DNA of 5,249 nucleotides, taken from the NCBI GenBank assembly GCA_007135635.1, contig SLIO01000143.1, positions 1 through 5,249 on the forward strand. Direction: 5' to 3'. The position numbers and the translations under genes were made by a program. The stretch comes from Methylomicrobium sp. Its GTDB lineage: Bacteria > Pseudomonadota > Gammaproteobacteria > Methylococcales > Methylomonadaceae. The notes below the pieces were generated by a model. The model did no database searches. It was not told the origin of the DNA and saw only the letters and a list, made by a program, of their open reading frames with translations. This document shows positions 1 to 5,249 of this stretch, piece by piece. Positions within the stretch are counted from its first letter, which is position 1; every line of letters starts with the position of its first letter.

Positions 1-45
1 CGACAGGGCTCTCCTGAGCAAAGCCGAAGGGCTCAGGACGAACGG
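1..45. repeat. REP-like palindrome at the left edge
   Basis: TCCTGAGC (12-19) and GCTCAGGA (31-38) form a perfect 8-base stem with an 11-base loop. The flanks (CGACAGG at 1-7, CGAACGG at 39-45) are of the same general type as the repeat near 5153-5203 (CTGAGC, CGAAGG and GTTCG words shared). The left end may be cut by the window. Confidence 0.55.
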
Positions 46-155
46 AATAATGACGGACAACTATCAACCCATTCAATTTCACATAGAGCCTTGTCTTACT
101 ATCTTAGCTAATGTGACCTCGATACCCTTTCTTGCCACCTAACGCTCTTAGCTTT

Positions 156-180
156 CCCTCACCTAGCGGTTAGGTGAGGG
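156..180. repeat. Perfect 10-base hairpin with an overlapping alternative pairing
   Basis: CCCTCACCTA (156-165) and TAGGTGAGGG (171-180) are perfect inverted copies around the 5-base loop GCGGT. The right arm plus loop (GCGGTTAGGTG, 167-177 region) can instead pair with CACCTAACGC just upstream (136-145). No T-run follows on either strand, so it is not a typical intrinsic terminator. It lies about 160 bases past the stop of the sheath-fusion gene. Confidence 0.6.
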
Positions 181-194
181 ACGATCAGGGGATC

Positions 195-231
195 GCTCCC
201 ACAGTGCATTCGGAAAACCCCTTGTGGGAGC
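195..231. repeat. GCTCCCACA / TGTGGGAGC palindrome (REP-like)
   Basis: GCTCCCACA (195-203) and TGTGGGAGC (223-231) form a perfect 9-base stem with a 19-base loop. The word GCTCCCACA is, from memory, typical of REP elements in pseudomonads and some other gammaproteobacteria. It lies downstream of the sheath-fusion gene, where such elements often sit and can protect mRNA 3' ends. Confidence 0.6.
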
Positions 232-336
232 AAAATCCATGGCGGAGTAATGGGTTTCCGTTAGCCTAATGGGGCAGTGACGCTGGAGCGTGGAAAAGAG
301 GAAATAGCGGGCTTACCAAAGCCTGACCGTTTTAAT

Positions 337-1725
337 TCAACGGTCCGCCAACGTCGAAATTGTCGACAATTGAACGCCTTGACGCTGACGGAAGCCGATC
401 AAAGGAGTGAGGCCTTTAGATAACAGAGCATTGACTTGGGATTCATTCAATAACGCTTCCGTACCAGGCTGCAAAACTGGCTCATCACCCAAGATATAAC
501 TAAATGCCGGTACATCACTGATAAACAATGGATTATCTGCGCTCTCTTCTTGAGTCATTTTTATCAACGCGCGCACGCACAACAGCGCAGGATTTCCCCA
601 AAGCAGTTCATCCTGGGCGGGAACCTCTGCACATTCCTCAAAAGCCAATGCTTCGATCGGGTCACGTTTGATTCCATAAGGTAATCTCACTAAGTAGCGA
701 GGATATGCCAGCACAACGCTACCGGCATGAATCCCGCCAAGATATCGAGTCCAATCGCTGCCATGTTGAGATTCACCGAAGATAATGCTATCGATGAGTG
801 AACGGTTGGCAGCACCAAGAAAGCAGCCCCCGCAAGCTTTTGCTATCGCACTCAAAAACTTTAGCAATTCACCTTCTTCAGCACTGCCGGAAATGCTAAA
901 ATCGCCGACCAACAACACATCCTGCTGCTCATCGTCGTCCAATTGAACATGTGCCAACAAGTATTGCTTAAACTCGCCGTTATCTCCATTTATAGCAGCC
1001 ATTAATTCGGCTTGACAGATATCGACTAAAAAGAAGCGCTGTTCGTCCGCGTATTCTTCATTGACTAGCGCTTCGGTGGCTCGCCAAAGGGACTCGAGGC
1101 TTTTAAAATCCTGACGCTGCAGTAAGGTTCGCAAAAATTGGCTCATTGTCCCATCGATCACATCAATCAAAGCCTGATACTGCGGCTCGACATCCTGGGT
1201 AATATAGGGAGACACGACGCGCTCGATTAACTTCTCCACCGTATCGGCTTGACCGGTCTTTGGCTCCGGCGCTTTGCCCAACAAACGTTGCAAGGTATCC
1301 GCTTCGGTCTCGATATCGGCGGGCTGCGTTTGGGCCACTATGCTTTCATTAGAGCCCATTTGATAGAACGATTGAATTTTCTCCGCAGCCTGCGCCGCCG
1401 TTTTCGGATTGCTCAACGTTTTTTTTAAATCAAGCAAGTCATCCAAAATCCGGATTTTGTTAAACCAAGCATCCGGATGAAAATCCTCAATCGATTCAAA
1501 ATGCAATGTCAAACCTGCATCAATATTGATCGACGGCCTGATTTGAGTCATGACCTGCTCAAAAGAATCGCTATCAATTCTTTGAATATTGCATTGACTC
1601 CGCGCAGCACCACGCCACCCGGAAAAATTCCCCAAAACATAAATTCGATAGGCGTTAGCGCGCGCCTTTTTAGATGCTATGCCCCGAGTATTAAATCCCA
1701 TCGTCAAATCAATTCTTCCCGGCAT
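337..1725 (-). CDS. TssB-TssC fusion-like type VI contractile sheath protein, shortened at the C-terminus, orphan
   Basis: The 462-residue product resembles the two sheath subunits of the type VI secretion system joined in one chain. Residues about 25-122 look like TssB/VipA: LGNFSG at 31-36, IDSDSFEQVM at 50-59 and FESIEDFHPD at 76-85. A polar linker (about 123-165) leads to a TssC/VipB-like part with FKSLESLWR at 207-215, YPRYLVRLPYG at 341-351, LWGNPA at 375-380 and GLTPL at 438-442. In the family, TssB and TssC are normally separate proteins that assemble into a cytoplasmic contractile tube recycled by ClpV. Here the chain stops soon after GLTPL, so the helical C-terminal part of ordinary TssC (about 490 residues alone) is missing. 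I chose the ATG at 1725 because a GGGAG sequence lies 7 bases upstream. The reading frame stays open to an ATG at 1836, but that extension translates a repeat. No tssA, hcp, vgrG, clpV or membrane-complex gene is visible. The sheath-family assignment is fairly sure; a working secretion role is not shown. Confidence 0.8.
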   Translation of the reverse strand: MPGRIDLTMGFNTRGIASKKARANAYRIYVLGNFSGWRGAARSQCNIQRIDSDSFEQVMTQIRPSINIDAGLTLHFESIEDFHPDAWFNKIRILDDLLDLKKTLSNPKTAAQAAEKIQSFYQMGSNESIVAQTQPADIETEADTLQRLLGKAPEPKTGQADTVEKLIERVVSPYITQDVEPQYQALIDVIDGTMSQFLRTLLQRQDFKSLESLWRATEALVNEEYADEQRFFLVDICQAELMAAINGDNGEFKQYLLAHVQLDDDEQQDVLLVGDFSISGSAEEGELLKFLSAIAKACGGCFLGAANRSLIDSIIFGESQHGSDWTRYLGGIHAGSVVLAYPRYLVRLPYGIKRDPIEALAFEECAEVPAQDELLWGNPALLCVRALIKMTQEESADNPLFISDVPAFSYILGDEPVLQPGTEALLNESQVNALLSKGLTPLIGFRQRQGVQLSTISTLADR

Positions 1726-1732
1726 ACTTATT

Positions 1733-1737
1733 CTCCC
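1733..1737 (-). promoter_or_regulatory. Ribosome binding site that fixes the start of the sheath-fusion gene
   Basis: On the minus strand GGGAG lies 7 bases before the ATG at 1725-1723. It is the best Shine-Dalgarno match near the 5' end of this frame. It argues against the upstream in-frame ATGs at 1836 and 1779, whose sequence is repeat or promoter-like DNA. Confidence 0.7.
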
Positions 1738-1757
1738 AACCCGATCAACAAATCCGG

Positions 1758-1786
1758 ACAGTAGCAAACACGATTTCATCAGACAA
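1758..1786 (-). promoter_or_regulatory. Candidate sigma-70 promoter for the sheath-fusion gene
   Basis: On the minus strand TTGTCT (1786-1781) is followed after 17 bases by TACTGT (1763-1758), which is preceded by TGC as in an extended -10 element. Transcription would start near 1751, giving a leader of about 25 bases that contains the GGGAG ribosome site. The -35 matches consensus at 4 of 6 positions and the -10 at 3 of 6, so the call rests mainly on spacing, the TGn element and location. Confidence 0.35.
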
Positions 1787-1791
1787 GCAGC

Positions 1792-1873
1792 GTAGCCCGG
1801 ATGCAGCGCAGCGCAATCCGGGACGTTCGAAGCCACGCCATTCCCGTATTCCGCTACACTGCATACGGGCTAC
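1792..1873. repeat. Palindromic intergenic repeat element (two inverted 32-base arms)
   Basis: The arms at 1792-1823 and 1842-1873 are inverted copies that agree at 27 of 32 positions, with an 18-base spacer. Both outer ends read GTAGCCCG inward. The left arm also folds on itself (CCCGGAT at 1796-1802 with ATCCGGG at 1816-1822). The GTAGCCCGGATGCAGCGCAG type of sequence is, from memory, a dispersed element in many proteobacterial genomes. It sits between the ligase gene and the sheath-fusion gene. It may act as a transcript-end hairpin or mRNA stabiliser, or be a small non-autonomous mobile element. No transposase or clear target duplication is visible. Confidence 0.75.
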
Positions 1874-1955
1874 ATGCCATTTCCCAAGTTGGAAACGTTG
1901 TGAAAGTATTCGATATGCAGAAGCCCCCTTCTTCACGCCGCTCCTACATCCCGAC

Positions 1956-2915
1956 TTATAGTTTCCGGTAAAGCTTTTTGGCCAGTTCAACCCGTTCCGC
2001 TGCATTTTCAGGAATTTTTTTGAGGTTCTCGACGGCTTCCAGTCGGGGTAATAGTCCTTTTTTGTTGGCTAATTGAATACTTAATCCGGGGCGGGCATTG
2101 ATTTCCAGCATCAGCGGCCCGAGTTTCGAATCCAATACGATATCGACGCCGATATAACCAAGAGAAACCAGCTCTTTGCAGCCCGCCGACAACAGCAGGA
2201 TATTCTCCCAATTCGGCAAGCTGAGTCCTGTAATCGTATTTCCTGAATCTGGGTGCGCGTCGATCATGTCGTTTTGCCATACGCCGGTCGTAGTAACACC
2301 TTGTTCGATATCGATACCCACACCAATTGCGCCTTGATGCAGATTGGCCTTACCGTCGGAAAGCCGAGTCGGCAAACGCAGCATCGACATCACCGGAACT
2401 CCCATGAAAATAATCGTCCTGATATCGGGAACACCTTGATAACTCACTCGATCGAAAACCGGGTCAAAATCCACCCGATATTCGATCAAAGCGACATCCG
2501 GTTGGCCGCCTAAACTGTACATACCGCTCAGTATATTGGAAATGTGATGGCCGATTTCCTCTTCGGTCAACAAGGTGCCATTCAGCTTGCGATAACAATT
2601 CTTGCTGCGGCCATTGACAACGATAATCCCTTCGCCACCGCTGCCATGCGCCGGCTTGATTGCAAATTCGTCGTATGGCTTGAGCTTTTCGGTTAAACCT
2701 GCGATTTGATATTCTGCCTCAATCACCGCATAGAGTTCGGGAACAGCGATACCTGAGGCTTGTGCGAGCTTTTTAGTTCGCAGCTTATCGTCGACCAACG
2801 GATAATATTTACGCGGATTGTAACGCAGAATGTAGTCGCCATTACGCTGATTCATACCCAACAAGCCAACTTCTCGCAAACGCTTCGAGGGGCGCAAATA
2901 GTTTTTCCAAGACAT
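1956..2915 (-). CDS. RimK-related ATP-grasp alpha-L-glutamate ligase-like protein
   Basis: The 319-residue product is a cytoplasmic ATP-grasp enzyme of the alpha-L-glutamate ligase-related family. Such enzymes use ATP to form an acyl phosphate on a carboxylate and join it to an amine, as RimK does when adding glutamate to ribosomal protein S6. Visible ATP-grasp signatures are K44 and K48-K49 near the N-terminus, the nucleotide lysine and glycine-rich loop (FAIKPAHGSGGEGI, 84-97), the hinge segment ALIEYRVDF (142-150) and PDIRTIIF (163-170). The metal and phosphate region is HQGAIGVGID (193-202), GVDIVLD (256-262) and LEINARPGLSIQ (270-281), with E271 and N273 as likely magnesium ligands. All key positions look intact, so it should be active. 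It starts 4 bases after the upstream membrane protein gene ends, and its AAAGGG ribosome site lies inside that gene's last codons, suggesting translational coupling. The true substrate is unknown; glutamate is only inferred from the family name. Confidence 0.9.
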   Translation of the reverse strand: MSWKNYLRPSKRLREVGLLGMNQRNGDYILRYNPRKYYPLVDDKLRTKKLAQASGIAVPELYAVIEAEYQIAGLTEKLKPYDEFAIKPAHGSGGEGIIVVNGRSKNCYRKLNGTLLTEEEIGHHISNILSGMYSLGGQPDVALIEYRVDFDPVFDRVSYQGVPDIRTIIFMGVPVMSMLRLPTRLSDGKANLHQGAIGVGIDIEQGVTTTGVWQNDMIDAHPDSGNTITGLSLPNWENILLLSAGCKELVSLGYIGVDIVLDSKLGPLMLEINARPGLSIQLANKKGLLPRLEAVENLKKIPENAAERVELAKKLYRKL

Positions 2916-2919
2916 GCGA

Positions 2920-4440
2920 CTACCCTTTTATGACGGAACGAAACCGCCACAACTCAGTTAATCGATAGCCGGTATAGCGACCTAACAGCAAGGTGAACGA
3001 CAGAAATGTCAATAACAATTCAGGAAATACAAAAATAAGATGCTCAAGTACGGGATGCGACATCAGCAAATAGCCGATCGACGCAACGAATAAGCTGCCG
3101 ATACATTGCTGTAACGCCTCCGAAGGCCCGTGCTCTTCCCAAACCAAGGACATTCGTTCAATCGTCATCGAAATAATGACCATCGGGAACAAGGCCACGG
3201 ACAAGCCGCGATCAATGCCCATTTTATGGCTCATCAAGCTTAGCAACGTCATCAATATCACAACGATAATCAGCACACTCGCGAGTCTCGGCACCAACAG
3301 CAACCGCAAGTATTCCAGATAAAAACGCAGCATCAAGCCGAAGGCGAGGAGCAGACTGAATAAAAAAAGCCCCCAAGACAAGCCGGTTTCTCGAAACGCC
3401 ATCCCAATCAAGATCGGCATGAACGTACCGAATGTTTTAAAGCCGACGACATTTCTCAAAACAACGATCAGCAAGGCGCCAATCGGCATCATCAATAAAA
3501 TCCGGTAAACATTTTGTGTTTGAATCGGCAAATGGAATAGTGAGAATTCCATAATCGGCGAGTCGATTTTACTAATCCGTTTCTGGGTTACCGCTGCTAA
3601 ACCAAGCGATTGTTTATAAATTGAAAAGTCGATTTTCTCCGACTTCCCTCCCGTCACTGTTAGTAAGGGCGCGCTTCCGTAATACCAAATGATTGAATTT
3701 TCCGGAAAACCGGATGCTCCCGAATGCGGATCGAAGGTTAACCATTGTTCACCGTTATGCACCTGAAGCCAAGGCACCAACTTACTGTGCCTTGCTCCAT
3801 CCTTAAGCATCAGAATGTTGACTTGACGAGTCGGAATCCTCGCTCCATGCAAAACATCGATCACGCGCTTCATCCACGCTTCGGAGCCGGTCGCGTCTTT
3901 TTTGATTATTTTGACGTTATCGTCGGGACTTGGCGCATTCAACCTTCTCAATAACTCCTGAGTAAAGGATTTGATATCCGCTGATTTGCTTCTAACATCG
4001 TCCAGCAATGCTGAAACGGCCGTCTGCATAATCTCCGGATACTCGGGTTCCTCCGGATAGGGGACTTTCTTTTCGACAAAAAGCGCTTTGTCACCCGGAA
4101 CAATCTGCATCCGATAATACAAGGTCTGTTCGCCTGCCGGACGCCGAACCGCCCATTGAGCGATTCGATTTTGATTGACGTTTTCAAGGGTTAGACCGTA
4201 TCGACCGGAAACAAAGTTTTCATCCAAAAACATATATCCGGGAATCTGTTTCGGCAACATCAAATTGACTTTGGAAGGACCGGGAGAAGGCTTATAGCTT
4301 ACCTTGGCTTCCACAGCCCAAATAATCTCATCCTCGACCGGTAACAAGGGTAGGTTAAGTTCAGTAACTTTGTAATAAGTAACAGCAGCGCTCAATCCGA
4401 CTAGGATAAACGCCAAAACATTGACATGAAGGTTTTTCAA
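2920..4440 (-). CDS. Inactive transglutaminase domain fused to 7-helix membrane domain
   Basis: The 506-residue inner-membrane protein has one N-terminal membrane helix (about 5-25), a soluble region of about 285 residues, and seven hydrophobic segments (about 311-328, 336-351, 354-372, 385-404, 412-428, 443-460, 466-486). This matches the family of inactive transglutaminase fused to seven transmembrane helices. The transglutaminase-like core is visible as SEAWMKRVIDVLHGARIPTR (186-205) and LVPWLQVHNGEQWLTFDP (221-238). The catalytic cysteine is absent (G185/S186 region) and the histidine of the usual HAW motif is replaced (VPW, 222-224). Only the aspartate, D237, remains. Charge and helix count suggest the dead domain faces the periplasm and the C-terminus the cytoplasm. 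The start codon is TTG with no clear ribosome site. It begins 63 bases after the protease gene and ends 4 bases before the ligase gene. A substrate-binding or scaffold role is inferred. Confidence 0.88.
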   Translation of the reverse strand: MKNLHVNVLAFILVGLSAAVTYYKVTELNLPLLPVEDEIIWAVEAKVSYKPSPGPSKVNLMLPKQIPGYMFLDENFVSGRYGLTLENVNQNRIAQWAVRRPAGEQTLYYRMQIVPGDKALFVEKKVPYPEEPEYPEIMQTAVSALLDDVRSKSADIKSFTQELLRRLNAPSPDDNVKIIKKDATGSEAWMKRVIDVLHGARIPTRQVNILMLKDGARHSKLVPWLQVHNGEQWLTFDPHSGASGFPENSIIWYYGSAPLLTVTGGKSEKIDFSIYKQSLGLAAVTQKRISKIDSPIMEFSLFHLPIQTQNVYRILLMMPIGALLIVVLRNVVGFKTFGTFMPILIGMAFRETGLSWGLFLFSLLLAFGLMLRFYLEYLRLLLVPRLASVLIIVVILMTLLSLMSHKMGIDRGLSVALFPMVIISMTIERMSLVWEEHGPSEALQQCIGSLFVASIGYLLMSHPVLEHLIFVFPELLLTFLSFTLLLGRYTGYRLTELWRFRSVIKG

Positions 4441-4503
4441 AACGATTGCCGTATTAATTGATTGTAGTTATGGGGTCTAATTTCTGAAAGAAACAATGCC
4501 GAA

Positions 4504-5073
4504 TTATTCTTCCAAAACCGGCTCCCGAAGACCAGGGGAGCAAATGATATTTTTTAGTTTTTTCGAGTGTTTATGTGTGATACCTGAATCAACAATGACC
4601 TTGTTTTCCAGAAATCGACGCCCTAGCAAGACCGGATAAATATAATTACCCCGGTCGGCTAACGTAAACTCCGTCTCGTAATAATTCGAATTTATGCAAA
4701 AACCCAACTCTACAACATAGCGCCTTGCCGAATCCAGTTTATGTCTTTTGATCAGCGTTTCACGAGCAACCGGCAACTCCACCGTCCTTACTTGGGCTTT
4801 TTTTTCGAGGCCTTTCGGCAAGGTAAAACGTACCCAACTTTGCCCGTCCCGCTCGAACTCCTCAACATTTTTAGCATGGATCGAAGAAGTTTTAGCACCG
4901 GTATCCAATTTTGCCCGAAAACGTATTTGTGCCGGAGATAGAATAATGTCTTCGACCCAGCCTGCGATAATTTTTTGATCCTCTAAATAAGCGCTGGCTT
5001 GACTAAACGGACTTAACATAACCAACACAATGAAAAGGCTTATACTAACATTTCGTTTCATCATAGTTTTCAT
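4504..5073 (-). CDS. Secreted retropepsin-like aspartic protease (often annotated ATP-dependent zinc protease)
   Basis: The 189-residue product has a signal peptide: Met/Lys/Arg-rich residues 1-7, a hydrophobic core at about 9-21 and a likely cleavage after ASA (26-28). The mature protein would be about 161 residues and periplasmic. It carries DTGAKTSS (57-64), the D-T-G active-site motif of retropepsin-type aspartic proteases, which work as dimers with one motif per chain. YPVLLGRRFL (146-155) matches the hydrophobic-hydrophobic-Gly motif near the end of the retropepsin fold. There is no HExxH zinc site and no ATP-binding motif, so the common database name for this family is misleading. It is first in the operon with the dead transglutaminase/membrane gene and the ATP-grasp ligase, so its target is probably the product or partner of those proteins. 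ATG codons at residues 1, 4 and 5 are all possible starts, and none has a good ribosome site. The signal peptide is intact from any of them. Confidence 0.88.
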   Translation of the reverse strand: MKTMMKRNVSISLFIVLVMLSPFSQASAYLEDQKIIAGWVEDIILSPAQIRFRAKLDTGAKTSSIHAKNVEEFERDGQSWVRFTLPKGLEKKAQVRTVELPVARETLIKRHKLDSARRYVVELGFCINSNYYETEFTLADRGNYIYPVLLGRRFLENKVIVDSGITHKHSKKLKNIICSPGLREPVLEE

Positions 5074-5128
5074 TAATAATCATATAGTTAAATCACCCAT
5101 AAAGAGAAGCTGATGCAGCACAATGTTT

Positions 5129-5157
5129 ATCCTAAAAAGAGCAGTTGAGGGTCTCAA
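5129..5157 (-). promoter_or_regulatory. Candidate sigma-70 promoter for the three-gene operon
   Basis: On the minus strand TTGAGA (5157-5152, 5 of 6 to consensus) is followed after 17 bases by TAGGAT (5134-5129, 4 of 6). Transcription would begin near 5122, leaving a leader of about 50 bases before the protease ATG. The -35 hexamer overlaps the outer end of the inverted repeat at 5153-5203, so the repeat may supply part of the promoter. No operator is recognised. Confidence 0.4.
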
Positions 5158-5203
5158 ACTACCGTTCGCCCTGAGCCCGTCGAAGGGTGAATGGTAGTTT
5201 GAG
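5153..5203. repeat. Strong inverted repeat of REP type upstream of the operon
   Basis: Arms at 5153-5171 and 5185-5203 pair at 17 of 19 positions, and the two exceptions can form G-U pairs in RNA. The loop is 13 bases (5172-5184). The core CGCCCTGAGCCCGTCGAAGG belongs to a type of dispersed palindrome that I recall from many proteobacterial genomes. It could end transcription arriving from outside the window, though no T-run follows, or act as a protein-binding or supercoiling site. Confidence 0.75.
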
Positions 5204-5205
5204 GC

Positions 5206-5249
5206 TTCACCAAGACGGTGAAAGTGTTGTAGACCCTTCATGCTTCGAC
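5206..5249. repeat. Small hairpin and start of a further repeat cut by the window end
   Basis: TTCACC (5206-5211) pairs with GGTGAA (5217-5222) around a 5-base loop. The final bases, CCCTTCATGCTTCGAC (5234-5249), resemble the outer end of the TTCGAC...CTCAG palindrome family seen at the other end of the window. The element runs off the edge, so this is a partial call. Confidence 0.35.

Larger units (their letters stand above)
1..336. other. Gene-free region rich in palindromes
   Basis: No convincing coding region is seen on either strand between the window start and the stop codon of the sheath-fusion gene. The region holds three unrelated palindromic elements (near 1-45, 156-180 and 195-231). 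No tRNA, CRISPR array or clear intrinsic terminator is recognised. Confidence 0.6.

Noticed and set aside
326..344. Possible intrinsic terminator at the stop of the sheath-fusion gene
   Set aside because: ACCGTT and AACGGT form only a 6-base stem around the stop codon, with no T-run after it on the minus strand.
1726..1836. N-terminal extension of the sheath-fusion reading frame to the ATG at 1836
   Set aside because: The extra 37 codons translate part of the palindromic repeat and the candidate promoter. A good GGGAG ribosome site serves the ATG at 1725, and the added residues resemble no sheath protein N-terminus.
1915..1955. Possible terminator or REP half-site just after the ligase gene
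   Set aside because: AGAAG/CTTCT around GGGG gives only a 5-base stem without a T-run. The GCCGCTCCTACA word at 1937-1948 resembles part of a REP but has no matching second arm.
1745..2005. Minus-strand 86-residue open frame across the ligase end and the repeat
   Set aside because: It overlaps the ligase gene in another frame and reads through the palindrome. Its composition is that of a shadow frame.
2253..2513. Plus-strand open frame inside the ligase gene
   Set aside because: It lies antisense to a well-supported ATP-grasp gene, and no family is recognisable in it.
4741..4978. Two overlapping plus-strand open frames inside the protease gene
   Set aside because: Both are antisense to the retropepsin gene with its clear motifs and show no domain of their own.
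1..5249. CRISPR array, tRNA, rRNA, transposase or phage genes
   Set aside because: No regularly spaced direct repeats, cloverleaf-like sequence, rRNA-like sequence or transposase/integrase motifs were seen.

Overview
The window looks like chromosomal sequence from a gammaproteobacterium. The base composition looks moderate by eye. All four protein genes are on the minus strand, and the gaps between them are filled with short palindromic (REP-like) repeats. The protein families and repeat types would fit a Methylococcales-type methanotroph or a relative of the pseudomonads. That placement is a guess from memory of such genomes, not something the sequence proves.

Reading along the minus strand (high to low coordinates), positions 5249-5074 hold the end of one repeat, a strong inverted repeat and a candidate promoter. 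A compact operon of three genes follows. The first encodes a secreted retropepsin-like aspartic protease (5073-4504). The second encodes a membrane protein with a catalytically dead transglutaminase domain and a 7-helix membrane domain (4440-2920). The third encodes a RimK-like ATP-grasp amino-acid ligase (2915-1956). The last two genes are 4 bases apart and probably translationally coupled. After a repeat-rich spacer comes a single gene (1725-337) whose product joins a TssB-like (VipA) sheath domain to a shortened TssC-like (VipB) sheath domain of the type VI secretion contractile sheath. No other type VI gene lies in the window. The last 336 bases hold three different palindromic elements and no convincing gene.

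The three-gene set is a recurring conserved neighbourhood in proteobacteria. The predicted layout is a periplasmic protease, a membrane protein with a periplasmic dead transglutaminase domain that could bind a peptide, and a cytoplasmic ATP-dependent ligase. This suggests a system that adds residues to, or trims, a peptide or protein across the inner membrane. Its substrate cannot be read from the sequence. The sheath-fusion gene shares the operon's orientation but has its own ribosome binding site and a candidate promoter, so it is probably a separate unit. The two most interesting items are the lone TssB-TssC fusion lacking the usual TssC C-terminal part, and the protease/dead-transglutaminase/ligase operon.
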